Shown here: positions 56,566-64,000 of the stretch, piece by piece
Numbering within the stretch: the first letter of the stretch is position 1
How the letters are laid out: each line of letters begins with the position of its first letter
Assembly (NCBI RefSeq): GCF_013087525.1
Contig: NZ_JABFCS010000001.1
Span: 3,720,001 to 3,784,000 of the forward strand
From: Ramlibacter montanisoli
GTDB lineage: Bacteria > Pseudomonadota > Gammaproteobacteria > Burkholderiales > Burkholderiaceae_C
Direction of reading: 5' to 3'
Length of the DNA stretch: 64,000 nucleotides
Translations under genes and position numbers: made by a program
The notes under the pieces: generated by a model
The model's database searches: none
Seen by the model: the letters and a program-made list of their open reading frames with translations, nothing else
What the model was told of the DNA's origin: nothing

Positions 56566-56577
56566 TGTGGTGGATAG

Positions 56578-56593
56578 CACAACGGTCGTTGTG
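56578..56593. promoter_or_regulatory. 16-bp palindrome upstream of the MNT gene
   Basis: CACAACGGTCGTTGTG is a perfect palindrome 13 bases from the MNT start codon. The N-terminal winged helix of that protein is a plausible ligand, so it may be an autoregulatory operator. Confidence 0.45.
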
Positions 56594-56694
56594 AATTCAG
56601 CAACGCCGAGCTTCCGCTCCCTTGGGAAGAGAAGGTCCGTCCGTGAAAGCCAGTTGCCCTGGCAGTCTCACGTATTCCTGAGCCTGCACGGACT

Positions 56695-56889
56695 GGCTGA
56701 AAGTGGCGCTGCTTGGCAAGGCGAAGGGGCGGCGTTCGAACGCGCCCTACGTCCTGCTGTCGCGCCGACTGCTCGGCGCGCCCGGTGCGGAGCTACGTGA
56801 CGACCGACCTTGCCTTGAGCTCGGCGCGCCGAAGTGGTCCGTGCATCGCGGCATCCGGGAGGCGTGCCTGACGCCGCAGGAGTGGGGTG
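56695..56889 (+). pseudogene. Truncated paralogue of the 51.7-kb membrane protein gene
   Basis: Reads VALLGKAKGRRSNAPYVLLS, then ELRDDRPCLELGAPKWSVHR and GIREACLTPQEWG, matching residues of the protein at 51715-52320 (IALAGKAQGHTGAPYVLLTR..., LELGAPKWSMHGAIREASLT). Similarity ends abruptly near 56885, where the composition also drops. There is no start, and the N-terminal membrane segments are absent. It marks the left edge of the island. Confidence 0.65.
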
Positions 56890-56928
56890 AAAAGTACACT
56901 GCGAGTTGTAACTCCACCGCAGTTTCCA

Positions 56929-56957
56929 TTGGCGTTACAAATATGTTGTGCTACAGT
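56929..56957 (+). promoter_or_regulatory. Candidate island promoter
   Basis: TTGGCG (56929-56934), 17 bases, TACAGT (56952-56957). An inverted pair TTGTAAC (56906-56912) / GTTACAA (56934-56940) flanks the -35 box and could be an operator. It lies 24 bases before the GTG of the first island gene. Confidence 0.45.
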
Positions 56958-56980
56958 AAATCGCACCTTACGGTGTCCGC

Positions 56981-57911
56981 GTGTCCACTTTATTCATTGT
57001 TCTAACGAACTGCACCGCGCGCAAGCGGGGTGGGTTCCCTCCGTTTCGATTCTCCAGTTCGTTGCTCGGCAGCGATCTGCCGGGAACCGCAAGACGCTGG
57101 TCCGCACAGTTAGGCGTTCATCGACCGCAGATTCCTGCGTGTCAGCTTTACGCCGGTCGTTCGATCGCAGATGCCAAACGTGTCGCGGACCATCTGGCCG
57201 CGTCGTTGTATGTTGCGTCTGCCGGCTACGGACTCATTAATGCAAACCAATTAATCGCCCCGTACGACCTTACTGCATCTGATTCGGATTCAGGTCTGCA
57301 GTCGGCCCTACACCATCATGAAGCTTCGACAACTCATTGGTGGGATGCTTTATGTGGGGCCAAAGGCGTGGCAGAGCTTTTCTTGTTGAGCACCGTGAGG
57401 CTGTTCTGCTCGCCGCTCTTCCCGCAAGTTACGTCGCAATGCTTGAGGCCGACTTGCTGCGGATACCAGCGCAATGCCTCCCGCGCCTTCGCCTCTTCAC
57501 TTCGGCCGTCGGTGGCCGGCAATTGCCCAAGAAATTGGTGCCGGCCTTGCTGCCATACGATGATCGACTAGAGGTAATCGAGGGGTACACAGGTACTCGC
57601 GCGGACTTTCCTCAGAGGGCACTCAGGCATTTTGTTGAGGAACTCCGCGGACACCAAATGGACCAGATCTCCGGACGGAAGGTCGTGGAGAAGGCGCTCG
57701 CACGGAAACGGGTCCCAACAGCGATTGTCAGATCGCGTGCCGACGATGCGCAAGTCAAGAAAATGATTCGCGACCAATGGCGCGCCACAGGGGGCGCAGT
57801 TCGGTCCTCCTGCGGTACCTGCGCGACGACGCGCTTGTCGCGTGTGAGCAAGGTCGCTTTGCTCGCCTGTGGCGCGAAGTACGTCACGAGCGCGCCGCGA
57901 AAGTGGCATGA
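56981..57911 (+). CDS. First gene of the dpd-like operon, unknown function (frameshifted)
   Basis: The N-terminal part (STLFIVLTNCTARKRGGFPP, QIPACQLYAGRSIADAKRVA, LYVASAGYGLINANQLIAPY) resembles by eye the 'LTxCT..K' / 'LY.GR' / 'SAGxGLI' pattern of DUF6884-like proteins found near DNA-modification genes. The C-terminal part, in further frames, is RALRHFVEELRGHQMDQISG, KKMIRDQWRATGG and LLRYLRDDALVACEQGRFAR, suggesting a winged-helix end. Frame changes lie near 57345 and 57800. GTG at 56981 is the likely start. A function in the system is inferred only from position. Confidence 0.5.
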
Positions 57912-57921
57912 CAGTGCGGGC

Positions 57922-59065
57922 ATGACTCAGACTGGTGTGTCTAACGAAAAGCACGAGGTGGTTGTTCGTGCCTTGCATACGGTTCAGGGACGGCATTGAC
58001 GTTTACGCGTTCTTTGTCAGGGGCGCTGACATCGTTAGCCTGGCAGACATTTCGCGCATCAGCCGAGACGAGAATGACAGCTTGAAAGGCTTCCAACGCC
58101 CGGAGATCCGTTCGCACGTGAAGGGCATCGTGGAGTACCTGAATCAGGGCACCATCCTGTTCCCCAACGCCATTATTTTGGCGCTTTCGCCTCAGGTTCA
58201 CTTCGCTGCGTCGCGCGGTACGCGCCCCATAGGCGACGAAGGAATTGCCCAAAGCGGCACTCTCACGATTCCTGTCCTGGAAGAAGGAAAGCGTGCCGCG
58301 TGGATAGTGGATGGACAGCAGCGGTCGCTGGCGCTTTCACAAGCTGAGAACCGGGATATTCCGGTCCCCGTCGTTGGGTTTGTCTCCAACCGTCTGGATG
58401 TCCAGCGCGAGCAGTTCATCTTGGTCAATAAGGCGAAGCCTCTGCCAGGCCGCCTTATCAACGAACTATTACCCGAGACGGGTAGCGTTCTGCTTCCAAG
58501 AGACCTCAGCGTACGGAAGGTTCCCGCGGAGTTGTGCGATCAGCTGAATCGCGATCCTGGATCACCCTTCTACCAGCTCATTAAGAGACCGTCGGACGGG
58601 TCGGCCGGCAAAGCTGTTGTCACTGACACGGCTGTGGTCACGATGATTCGGAACAGCATCAACAACCCGCTGGGTGCGCTCGCCACATATCGCATCACCA
58701 GCAACGGCCGTGACACGGCCGACCTCGAGAGGATGTACAAGCTGCTTGTCAATTTTTGGGCGGCGGTGAAATCGACCTTCCCTGACGCGTGGGGCCTCGA
58801 CCCACGCCAGAGCCGGTTGATGCACTCCGCCGGCGTCATGGCCATGGGCGTGTTGATGGACCGAATCTACGCGCGCACCTCGCCACACGAAGACATGCGT
58901 TCAGTGCAGCGTGAACTGCAGAAGGTGGCGTCGGTCTGTCGTTGGACATCCGGGAGTTGGGACAGCCTTGGCATTGCATGGAACGAAATCGAAAACACAA
59001 CGCGAGACATTCGTCGCCTCCAAACCGCCTTAGTCCAGGCTTACGTGGGTGGAGGTGAGCGATGA
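57922..59065 (+). CDS. DGQHR-domain protein 1 (DndB/DpdB-like; frameshift near start)
   Basis: GFQRPEIRSHVKGIVEYLNQ, FPNAIILALSP and the signature WIVDGQQRSLALSQ identify the DGQHR (DndB-like) family. REQFILVNKAKPLPGRLINE follows, and RWTSGSWDSLGIAWNEIENT is at the C-terminus. The start is ATG 57922 (TQTGVSNEKHEVVVRALHTV), joined after an indel near 57992 to GIDVYAFFVRGADIVSLADI. In Dpd systems DpdB (this family) is an ATPase-like partner required with DpdA for inserting preQ0 into DNA. Overlaps dpdA by 4 bases (ATGA). About 380 residues. Confidence 0.82.
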
Positions 59066-60354
59066 AGTTCCTGTACTCGGACACCCAGGACTACGTTGAC
59101 CCCCAGTACGACTTCTTGACGGACTCGTCCCCGGCAAATCGGGAGCGGTATTGGCATGACCAGTACGCTCACGAAATCATGGACCAAGCACCGTACGACG
59201 GATTGCTCATTTCCATGAGTGCAATTCGCAAAGCAGACGGCGTCGCTGCTTCAAAGGTGAGGTATTCGACAGCGGAAGAGCAGCGACTGCTGCGTGAAGG
59301 CGCGCGACGATTTCTGCGCTTTGGCGGACCAAAGTATCGCGATCTGATGCTCATGGGCGATTGCGGAGCATTCGCCTATGTCGAGCACCCCGAACCCGCA
59401 TACAAACCGGACGACGTGGTGGAGTTCTATTTAGATGCAGAGGTCACCCACGGAGTCTCACCCGATCACATCATCTTCGCCTGCGACGCAGCCAATCCGC
59501 CGGTATCGGACGTACCAGAGGACATCCGTCGCCGATACGAGATTACCTTGGAGAATGCTCGCGTATTTCGGAAGCTTGTTCGCAAAGAGGGAGACGACTT
59601 CGAACCTATAGGGCCGGTTCAAGGCTGGTCGCCAAAGAGCATGGCGGAAGCCGCTGCGGCCTTGGTGAAGATGGGGTACGACTACCTTGCCATCGGAGGC
59701 CTGGTTCCGCTTAAGGTCCCCGCGATCAAGGAGGTTCTGCAGGCGATTCGCGCCAAGGTTGGAATGCGGCCCAAACTGCATCTTCTGGGGTTCGCAAAGG
59801 CGGATCACATCGGTGAATTCACTGGGTATGGGATCACCAGCTTCGACTCTACATCTCCTTTGATACGCGCATTCAAGGACAAGGAGTCCAACTATTATCT
59901 GGACAACGGCCGAGGCGGGCTCGACTACTACACGGCGATCCGAGTGCCACAGGCCTGGGAAAACGCACGACTAATGCGAGGCGTAAAGCGTGGGCTGTTC
60001 GACGCAGAAGATTTGAAGATGCGAGAGGAGCGCACCTTGCGTACGCTGCGAGAGTATGACCAGAAGAAGCGGTCAGCGGAGGAGACTCTGGATGCCGTCA
60101 TGGACTACTCGCAGTTCCTTGTCCGCGGAGATGGGAGCGGCGCAACTGCACAGGACAAGGCTCTCGCCAGCATGCGAGAGCGCGTTCAGCGCACCCTTGA
60201 AGACCGACCGTGGAAGTCCTGCAGTTGTGCGATCTGCCGAACTGCGGGGGTGGAAGTGATCATTTTCAGAGGCAGCAACCGGAACAAGCGGCGCGGCTTT
60301 CATAACCTCGGCGTTTACCACCGCCACGTCCAGAAAACGCTGGAGAAAAAATAG
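59062..60354 (+). CDS. dpdA: DNA 7-deazaguanine transglycosylase DpdA (TGT homologue)
   Basis: 430 residues with all core tRNA-guanine-transglycosylase features. Asp100 is in LMGDCGAFAYV (general acid/base Asp), the base-recognition glycines are in IGGLVPLKVP (211-220), and the nucleophile candidate is Asp262 in TSFDSTSPL. The zinc site is C387-x-C389-x2-C392 and H414 in GFHNLGVYH. The protein lacks the normal TGT loop spacing and sits between two DGQHR genes and preQ0-synthesis genes, the context of DpdA, which exchanges guanine in DNA for preQ0. A cellular tRNA TGT would not be in this setting. Confidence 0.88.
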   Translation: MKFLYSDTQDYVDPQYDFLTDSSPANRERYWHDQYAHEIMDQAPYDGLLISMSAIRKADGVAASKVRYSTAEEQRLLREGARRFLRFGGPKYRDLMLMGDCGAFAYVEHPEPAYKPDDVVEFYLDAEVTHGVSPDHIIFACDAANPPVSDVPEDIRRRYEITLENARVFRKLVRKEGDDFEPIGPVQGWSPKSMAEAAAALVKMGYDYLAIGGLVPLKVPAIKEVLQAIRAKVGMRPKLHLLGFAKADHIGEFTGYGITSFDSTSPLIRAFKDKESNYYLDNGRGGLDYYTAIRVPQAWENARLMRGVKRGLFDAEDLKMREERTLRTLREYDQKKRSAEETLDAVMDYSQFLVRGDGSGATAQDKALASMRERVQRTLEDRPWKSCSCAICRTAGVEVIIFRGSNRNKRRGFHNLGVYHRHVQKTLEKK

Positions 60355-61422
60355 ATGGCCACCTTTCGATTCCCCGCGTTACGCGCTCAGCAAGCGCCTG
60401 AGCACGACGTCTTTGTTTTCGCTGCGGAGCCGAAGCAGGTCCTTCAGTTCGCGCAGATTGAGCGCGTCGGCAGAACGGACGCCGGTGAACTGAAAGGCTT
60501 CCAGCGTCATCAGATCTCCTCGCATATTAAAGACATCCGAACCTACATGGCTCGGGAAGACGCACTGCTGCCTAACGCAGTTATCGTTGCGTTTCTTGAG
60601 GGAGTGACGATTCACCGGAACAAAGACGGGCGTGTCGATGTTTCGATAGACGCACATAAAGGACCGCCAGGCTTTGTTGTAGATGGTCAGCAGCGGCTTA
60701 CCGCCTTATCAGGATTAGACAAACCTGGGTTTCAGGTGTTTGTCTCGGCTCTCGTGTGCAAGAACTACGACGAACTGCGCCAGCAGTTCGTTCTGATTAA
60801 TAGCACCCGGCCTTTGCCGAAGACGTTGATCTACGAACTGCTTCCCACCGTGGAGGGCCTGCCTGAACGCTATACGGCGCGCCGCTTCGCGGCCCGAGTG
60901 GTTGAGCGGCTTAACTTCTTCGGCAGTCCGGCACTACGTGGGGAGATTCGTCAGCACACGAACCCAGCGGGAGTTATCAGCGACACGGCGATGCAGAAGT
61001 TGGTCATCAATTCCGCGGCCCATGGAGCCGTGCGCGATCTGGTTACTTACGAAGACCGTGAGGATCGTGCCGTGGCGCTGATCGATGAGTACTTCACGGC
61101 GGTGGCGCGCGTGTTTGGAGGCGAGTGGACTGGCATGTCTCCGCGTCACTCACGCTTACGACATGGAGCAGGGATTGTGGCGATGGGCTTTGTCATGGAC
61201 CTGCTCTACGCAAATCAAGGAGCAACCTCGGCTGACGATTTTGCCGCCGGTCTTCAATTGCTGAAGCCCCACACGGCTTGGACGTCCGGCGTATGGAAAA
61301 CGGCCGACTACAACATTCCCTGGAACGACATCCAGAACACGCCCAATGATATTGATCTCCTCACGCATCACTTAGTGTCCACAACGAAACGGCAACTGCG
61401 GAAGCTGCGGAGGGTTGCATAG
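60355..61422 (+). CDS. DGQHR-domain protein 2 (DndB/DpdB-like)
   Basis: 355 residues, uninterrupted. It aligns with protein 1 throughout: [67 protein letters not shown] and the end [20 protein letters not shown]. The two are divergent paralogues flanking dpdA. It starts one base after the dpdA stop and overlaps queC by one base. A role as a second DpdB-like subunit, perhaps forming a heteromer with protein 1 or acting at a different step, is inferred. Confidence 0.85.
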   Translation: MATFRFPALRAQQAPEHDVFVFAAEPKQVLQFAQIERVGRTDAGELKGFQRHQISSHIKDIRTYMAREDALLPNAVIVAFLEGVTIHRNKDGRVDVSIDAHKGPPGFVVDGQQRLTALSGLDKPGFQVFVSALVCKNYDELRQQFVLINSTRPLPKTLIYELLPTVEGLPERYTARRFAARVVERLNFFGSPALRGEIRQHTNPAGVISDTAMQKLVINSAAHGAVRDLVTYEDREDRAVALIDEYFTAVARVFGGEWTGMSPRHSRLRHGAGIVAMGFVMDLLYANQGATSADDFAAGLQLLKPHTAWTSGVWKTADYNIPWNDIQNTPNDIDLLTHHLVSTTKRQLRKLRRVA

Positions 61423-62131
61423 TGGCCAAGCACACGTCTGCTCTGGTTCTTTTCTCCGGAGGTCAGGATTCGGCGACCTGCCTCGTTTGGGCGCTTCGCC
61501 GGTATCAGCGGGTAGAGACCATCGGCTTTGACTACGGTCAGCGCCATGCAGTCGAACTGGCCTGCCGGCAGTCGTTCCTAACTGCGCTGAAATCGAAGTA
61601 CCCAGAGTCAGCGACTAAGCTGGGTGAGGACCACTTGATCGACCTCACCGTGCTAGGTCAGATAAGCGATACGGCACTGACGCAGCAGAAGGCGATCCAT
61701 TTCGAGAGAGCTCCGGTCTGCCGAGCACCTTTGTACCCGGCCGCAATCTGCTGTTTCTTACCTTGGCCGCGGCCGTTGCGTACCGACGCGGTCTGAGCGT
61801 ACTGGTGGGCGGCATGTGCGAAACCGATTACTCCGGATATCCGGACTGCCGCGATGACACCATCAAGGCAATGCAGGTCGCACTGAGCCTCGGACTCGAC
61901 TCGCGCTTTGTGCTCGAGACGCCGCTGATGTGGATTGACAAGGCGCAGACATGGTCACTCGCGGAGCAACTTGGCGGTAAGGATCTTGTAGATTTGATCC
62001 GAACTGAAACTCACACATGCTATCTCGGCAACCGGACGACATTTCACGAATGGGGCTACGGTTGTGGCGAGTGCCCGGCGTGTGATCTGCGACGCAAGGG
62101 CTACGAGGAATACGTCCGAGGTCCTAAGTAA
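61422..62131 (+). CDS. queC: 7-cyano-7-deazaguanine synthase QueC (frameshifted)
   Basis: The N-terminal PP-loop is [20 protein letters not shown], followed by [20 protein letters not shown]. After a one-base shift in the GAGAGAG tract (61703-61710) the reading continues as [37 protein letters not shown] and the zinc motif CYLGNRT...[13 protein letters not shown]. QueC uses ATP and ammonia to turn CDG into preQ0. GTG start overlaps the previous stop. If the shift is real, the island could not make its own preQ0 and would need a host QueC. Confidence 0.88.
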
Positions 62132-63225
62132 TGTGCGCCGCACAGCTTTCAGTTGCCACGTCTGGATTCGAGGCCGCCAGGCAGGTGGCGATCCTGCCGG
62201 AACGGCACCGCAGCCGTCGACTTCACGGGCACAGCTTCGCCGCCACGGTATTCGCCGAGATGGCAAACGGAGCAGTGAGTTTTCCCGGTGCTGAAGTGGG
62301 TACTCTCTCGGAGCGACTCGAGGCGTGCATCGCGCCACTGAATTACGCATTCCTCAACGACCACCTAGAGATGCCCACGGACGAAAACCTGGCCCGGTGG
62401 ATCTGGCAGCGTCTCGGTGTTCGTGGCATTGCGCGGGTTGCTCTCCAGAGCACGTCCGGCAGTGGCGTGGACCTCGACCGCGGCCGTGCGGCGCACGTGT
62501 GGCGGCGGTACCGGTTTCAGGCGGCCCATCGCCTTCCCAACGTTGCGGCAGATCATAAATGTGGGCGGATGCACGGGCACGGATTCGAAGTGGTCATCCA
62601 CGCCAATCAGGATCTCGGCGCCCGCCACATGAGCATCGACTACGACCACCTCGACGAATTATGGGCGCCGCTGCACTTTGAACTTAACTACCACTCCCTC
62701 AATGAAATCGAGGGGCTGCAAAATCCCACCAGCGAGGTGATTGCCGCGTGGATCTGGCGGAAGTTGAAGGTGGGCTTGCCCGAGCTCTCCTGGGTAACCG
62801 TGTACGAGACCGCGTCTTGTGGTGCGAACTTCGATGGCCGGGAATACCGGATCTGGAAGGAGTTCAGCTTCGACAGTGCGACCGCGCTGCGGCACGCGCC
62901 CCAGGGGAACGCGAGGGGCGGGCTTCATGGTCACACATATCAATTGCGACTGCACATGAAGGCGCCACTTGATGAAGCCATGGGCTGGACGATTGACTTC
63001 GGTGACGTCAAGAAGAACTTCGATCCGATCTTTAAGGCGCTAGACCACCAGCCATTAACCGAAATGGACGGCTTGCGCGACGGCGATACCGGCAGTCTCG
63101 CAGCGTGGATCTTCGCGCAGGCGCGTCCCAAGATTCCCGAGCTCTCCCGCGTCGATCTGTACGAAACTCCGGGCTGTGGGACTCTACTTGCGGAGAGTCT
63201 CGCCGGCCCCTGCATGCCCGTCTGA
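62131..63225 (+). CDS. Three-domain QueD/PTPS fusion with divided active-site residues
   Basis: 364 residues contain three tandem 6-pyruvoyl-tetrahydropterin-synthase domains. Domain 1 (7-118): first zinc His is Arg17, Cys is Ser28, H32/H34 kept, Asp-His is Asn71-Tyr72, Glu is Ser107. Domain 2 (121-236): H133, H148, H150, Cys144 and E226 kept; Asp-His is Asn186-Tyr187. Domain 3 (240-352): first His is Thr251, Cys is Arg262, H266/H268 kept; Asp305-His306 and E345 kept. Rat PTPS uses Cys from one subunit and Asp-His from the next, so domains 2 and 3 together could form one complete site. Start ATG overlaps the queC stop. Confidence 0.85.
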   Translation: MCAAQLSVATSGFEAARQVAILPERHRSRRLHGHSFAATVFAEMANGAVSFPGAEVGTLSERLEACIAPLNYAFLNDHLEMPTDENLARWIWQRLGVRGIARVALQSTSGSGVDLDRGRAAHVWRRYRFQAAHRLPNVAADHKCGRMHGHGFEVVIHANQDLGARHMSIDYDHLDELWAPLHFELNYHSLNEIEGLQNPTSEVIAAWIWRKLKVGLPELSWVTVYETASCGANFDGREYRIWKEFSFDSATALRHAPQGNARGGLHGHTYQLRLHMKAPLDEAMGWTIDFGDVKKNFDPIFKALDHQPLTEMDGLRDGDTGSLAAWIFAQARPKIPELSRVDLYETPGCGTLLAESLAGPCMPV

Positions 63226-63229
63226 CACT

Positions 63230-63859
63230 ATGTACTCGGTCAAGGAAATCTTCTACACGCTGCAGGGCGAGGGCTTGCGTGCAGGGCGGCCCGCGGTGTT
63301 CTGCAGGTTTGCCGGATGCAATCTGTGGACTGGGCGCGAGGAGGACCGGCAACGGGCGATTTGCCAGTTCTGCGACACCGACTTCGTCGGCACAGACGGC
63401 AGCGGGGGCGGCAAGTTCCGAACGGCCCTCGAGTTGGCTCGCGCCATAGCCGCCTTCTGGCCAGCCGGAGAGGGCCACCGCTACGTGGTGCTCACTGGCG
63501 GCGAGCCACTGCTGCAAGTTGACACGGCACTTGTAAACGCGCTTCACGCTGAAGCTTTCGAAATCGCCGTCGAAACGAATGGAACCTTGCCGGCTCCTGC
63601 CGGCATCGATTGGATTTGCGTCAGCCCGAAGGCGGGCGCCGCATGGGTGCAGCGAACCGGAGCAGAGTTGAAGTTGGTGTACCCCCAGCGGGGCCTAATG
63701 CCGAACGAGGTCGAGTTAGCAGGATTCGATCACTACTTGTTGCAGCCAATGGATGGACCGGCCGCCGCCGATAACACCCGCCGGGCCATAGAGCACTGTC
63801 AGGCGCATCCGGGCTGGCGGCTTTCAGTCCAAACACACAAGATATTGGAGATTCGCTGA
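63230..63859 (+). CDS. queE: 7-carboxy-7-deazaguanine synthase QueE
   Basis: 209 residues. EIFYTLQGEGLRAGRPAVFC and the atypical radical-SAM cluster motif C-x14-C-x2-C (GCNLWTG...ICQFCDTDF) are those of proteobacterial QueE, followed by VVLTGGEPLLQVD and AVETNGTLPAP. It converts 6-carboxy-tetrahydropterin to CDG with SAM and a 4Fe-4S cluster. It lies 4 bases after the QueD fusion and overlaps the next gene (TGATG). Confidence 0.93.
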   Translation: MYSVKEIFYTLQGEGLRAGRPAVFCRFAGCNLWTGREEDRQRAICQFCDTDFVGTDGSGGGKFRTALELARAIAAFWPAGEGHRYVVLTGGEPLLQVDTALVNALHAEAFEIAVETNGTLPAPAGIDWICVSPKAGAAWVQRTGAELKLVYPQRGLMPNEVELAGFDHYLLQPMDGPAAADNTRRAIEHCQAHPGWRLSVQTHKILEIR

Positions 63860-64000
63860 TGGACGCATCGTCTCCTGTGGTGAGCACGCTTTCCACGGCC
63901 CGGGTAGATTCGCGAACAGAGGTTTGCGAACTGTCTCAGCGCTTCTTCTTCGAGGCCGCCCACACGCTGCACCGCTCCATCGAAACCGAAGGAAGTTTGC
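63859..64000 (+). CDS. queD: 6-carboxytetrahydropterin synthase QueD (cut by window end)
   Basis: Only 47 residues are visible: a 20-residue leader, then LSQRFFFEAAHTLHRSIETE, with the first zinc His in EAAH. This is the N-terminus of a stand-alone QueD of the subgroup whose Cys position appears as Ser or is shifted (IETEGS). The ATG overlaps the queE stop. With queC and queE it would give a full CPH4-to-preQ0 route; folE is not in the window. Confidence 0.82.
   Translation, partial: MDASSPVVSTLSTARVDSRTEVCELSQRFFFEAAHTLHRSIETEGSL

Noticed and set aside
59062..60354. Ordinary tRNA-guanine transglycosylase (tgt)
   Set aside because: The catalytic layout is TGT-like, but the flanking DGQHR genes and private queCDE set argue for the DNA-acting DpdA type; no queA, yajC or secD neighbours are present.
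56566..64000. Prophage or integrative element with its integrase in the window
   Set aside because: No integrase, transposase, phage structural gene or tRNA end was found at the visible edge.

Overview
The window is GC-rich DNA from a betaproteobacterium, most likely Burkholderiales near Comamonadaceae (Variovorax/Ramlibacter-like). This is inferred from codon use, the gene families present (Bug-type TctC binding protein, DUF4148, NhaR/TerC and ClsB neighbourhoods) and the mnmG-rsmG-lysE-parA-parB order. No species can be named from the sequence alone.

Layout. 0-5.3 kb: an EF-hand protein, a FAD-linked hydroxyacid dehydrogenase, a GntR/FCD regulator and an MmgE/PrpD protein. 5.3-13.1 kb: a minus-strand block of housekeeping and chromosome-segregation genes (TPR glycosyltransferase, parB, hydrolase, parA, lysE-type exporter, rsmG, mnmG), with three near-perfect or perfect parS sites inside rsmG and mnmG. 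13-30.8 kb: redox and envelope genes, a copper circuit (copA divergent from copZ-cueR with two CueR boxes), a PagL-like deacylase and a ybhP-clsB-ybhN-like lipid cassette. 30.9-32.8 kb: minCDE. 33-55.7 kb: mixed metabolic, transport and stress genes, a VapBC/FitAB-like pair, an HpcH-CaiB-Bug catabolic set, an HNH nuclease of unusual composition, and an intergenic stretch at 37.2-37.6 kb holding DnaA-box-like 9-mers. 55.7-56.6 kb: a HEPN/nucleotidyltransferase toxin-antitoxin-like pair.

From about 56.9 kb to the end the composition falls (about 55% GC on a hand-counted line, against roughly 70% for the backbone). One plus-strand operon begins there: an unknown protein, a DGQHR-type (DndB/DpdB-like) protein, a tRNA-guanine-transglycosylase homologue of DpdA type, a second DGQHR protein, queC, a three-domain queD fusion, queE, and a second queD that runs off the window. 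I read this as a Dpd-type system that makes preQ0 and inserts a 7-deazaguanine into DNA. The Dpd principle is already described. The less usual parts are the twin DGQHR proteins flanking DpdA, the triple QueD fusion whose catalytic residues are divided between domains, and the unknown first gene. The island starts inside a truncated copy of a hypothetical gene whose intact paralogue lies at 51.7 kb.

Two window-wide properties matter for any reader. First, about 25 genes, including mnmG, parB and minC, are broken by single-base shifts, several exactly at runs of C. This looks like residual indel error in the assembly rather than gene decay, so I give one feature per reconstructed gene. Second, three families of short palindromic repeats are scattered between genes. 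One of them often supplies the stop codon of the gene it follows, and two have copies inside coding sequence.
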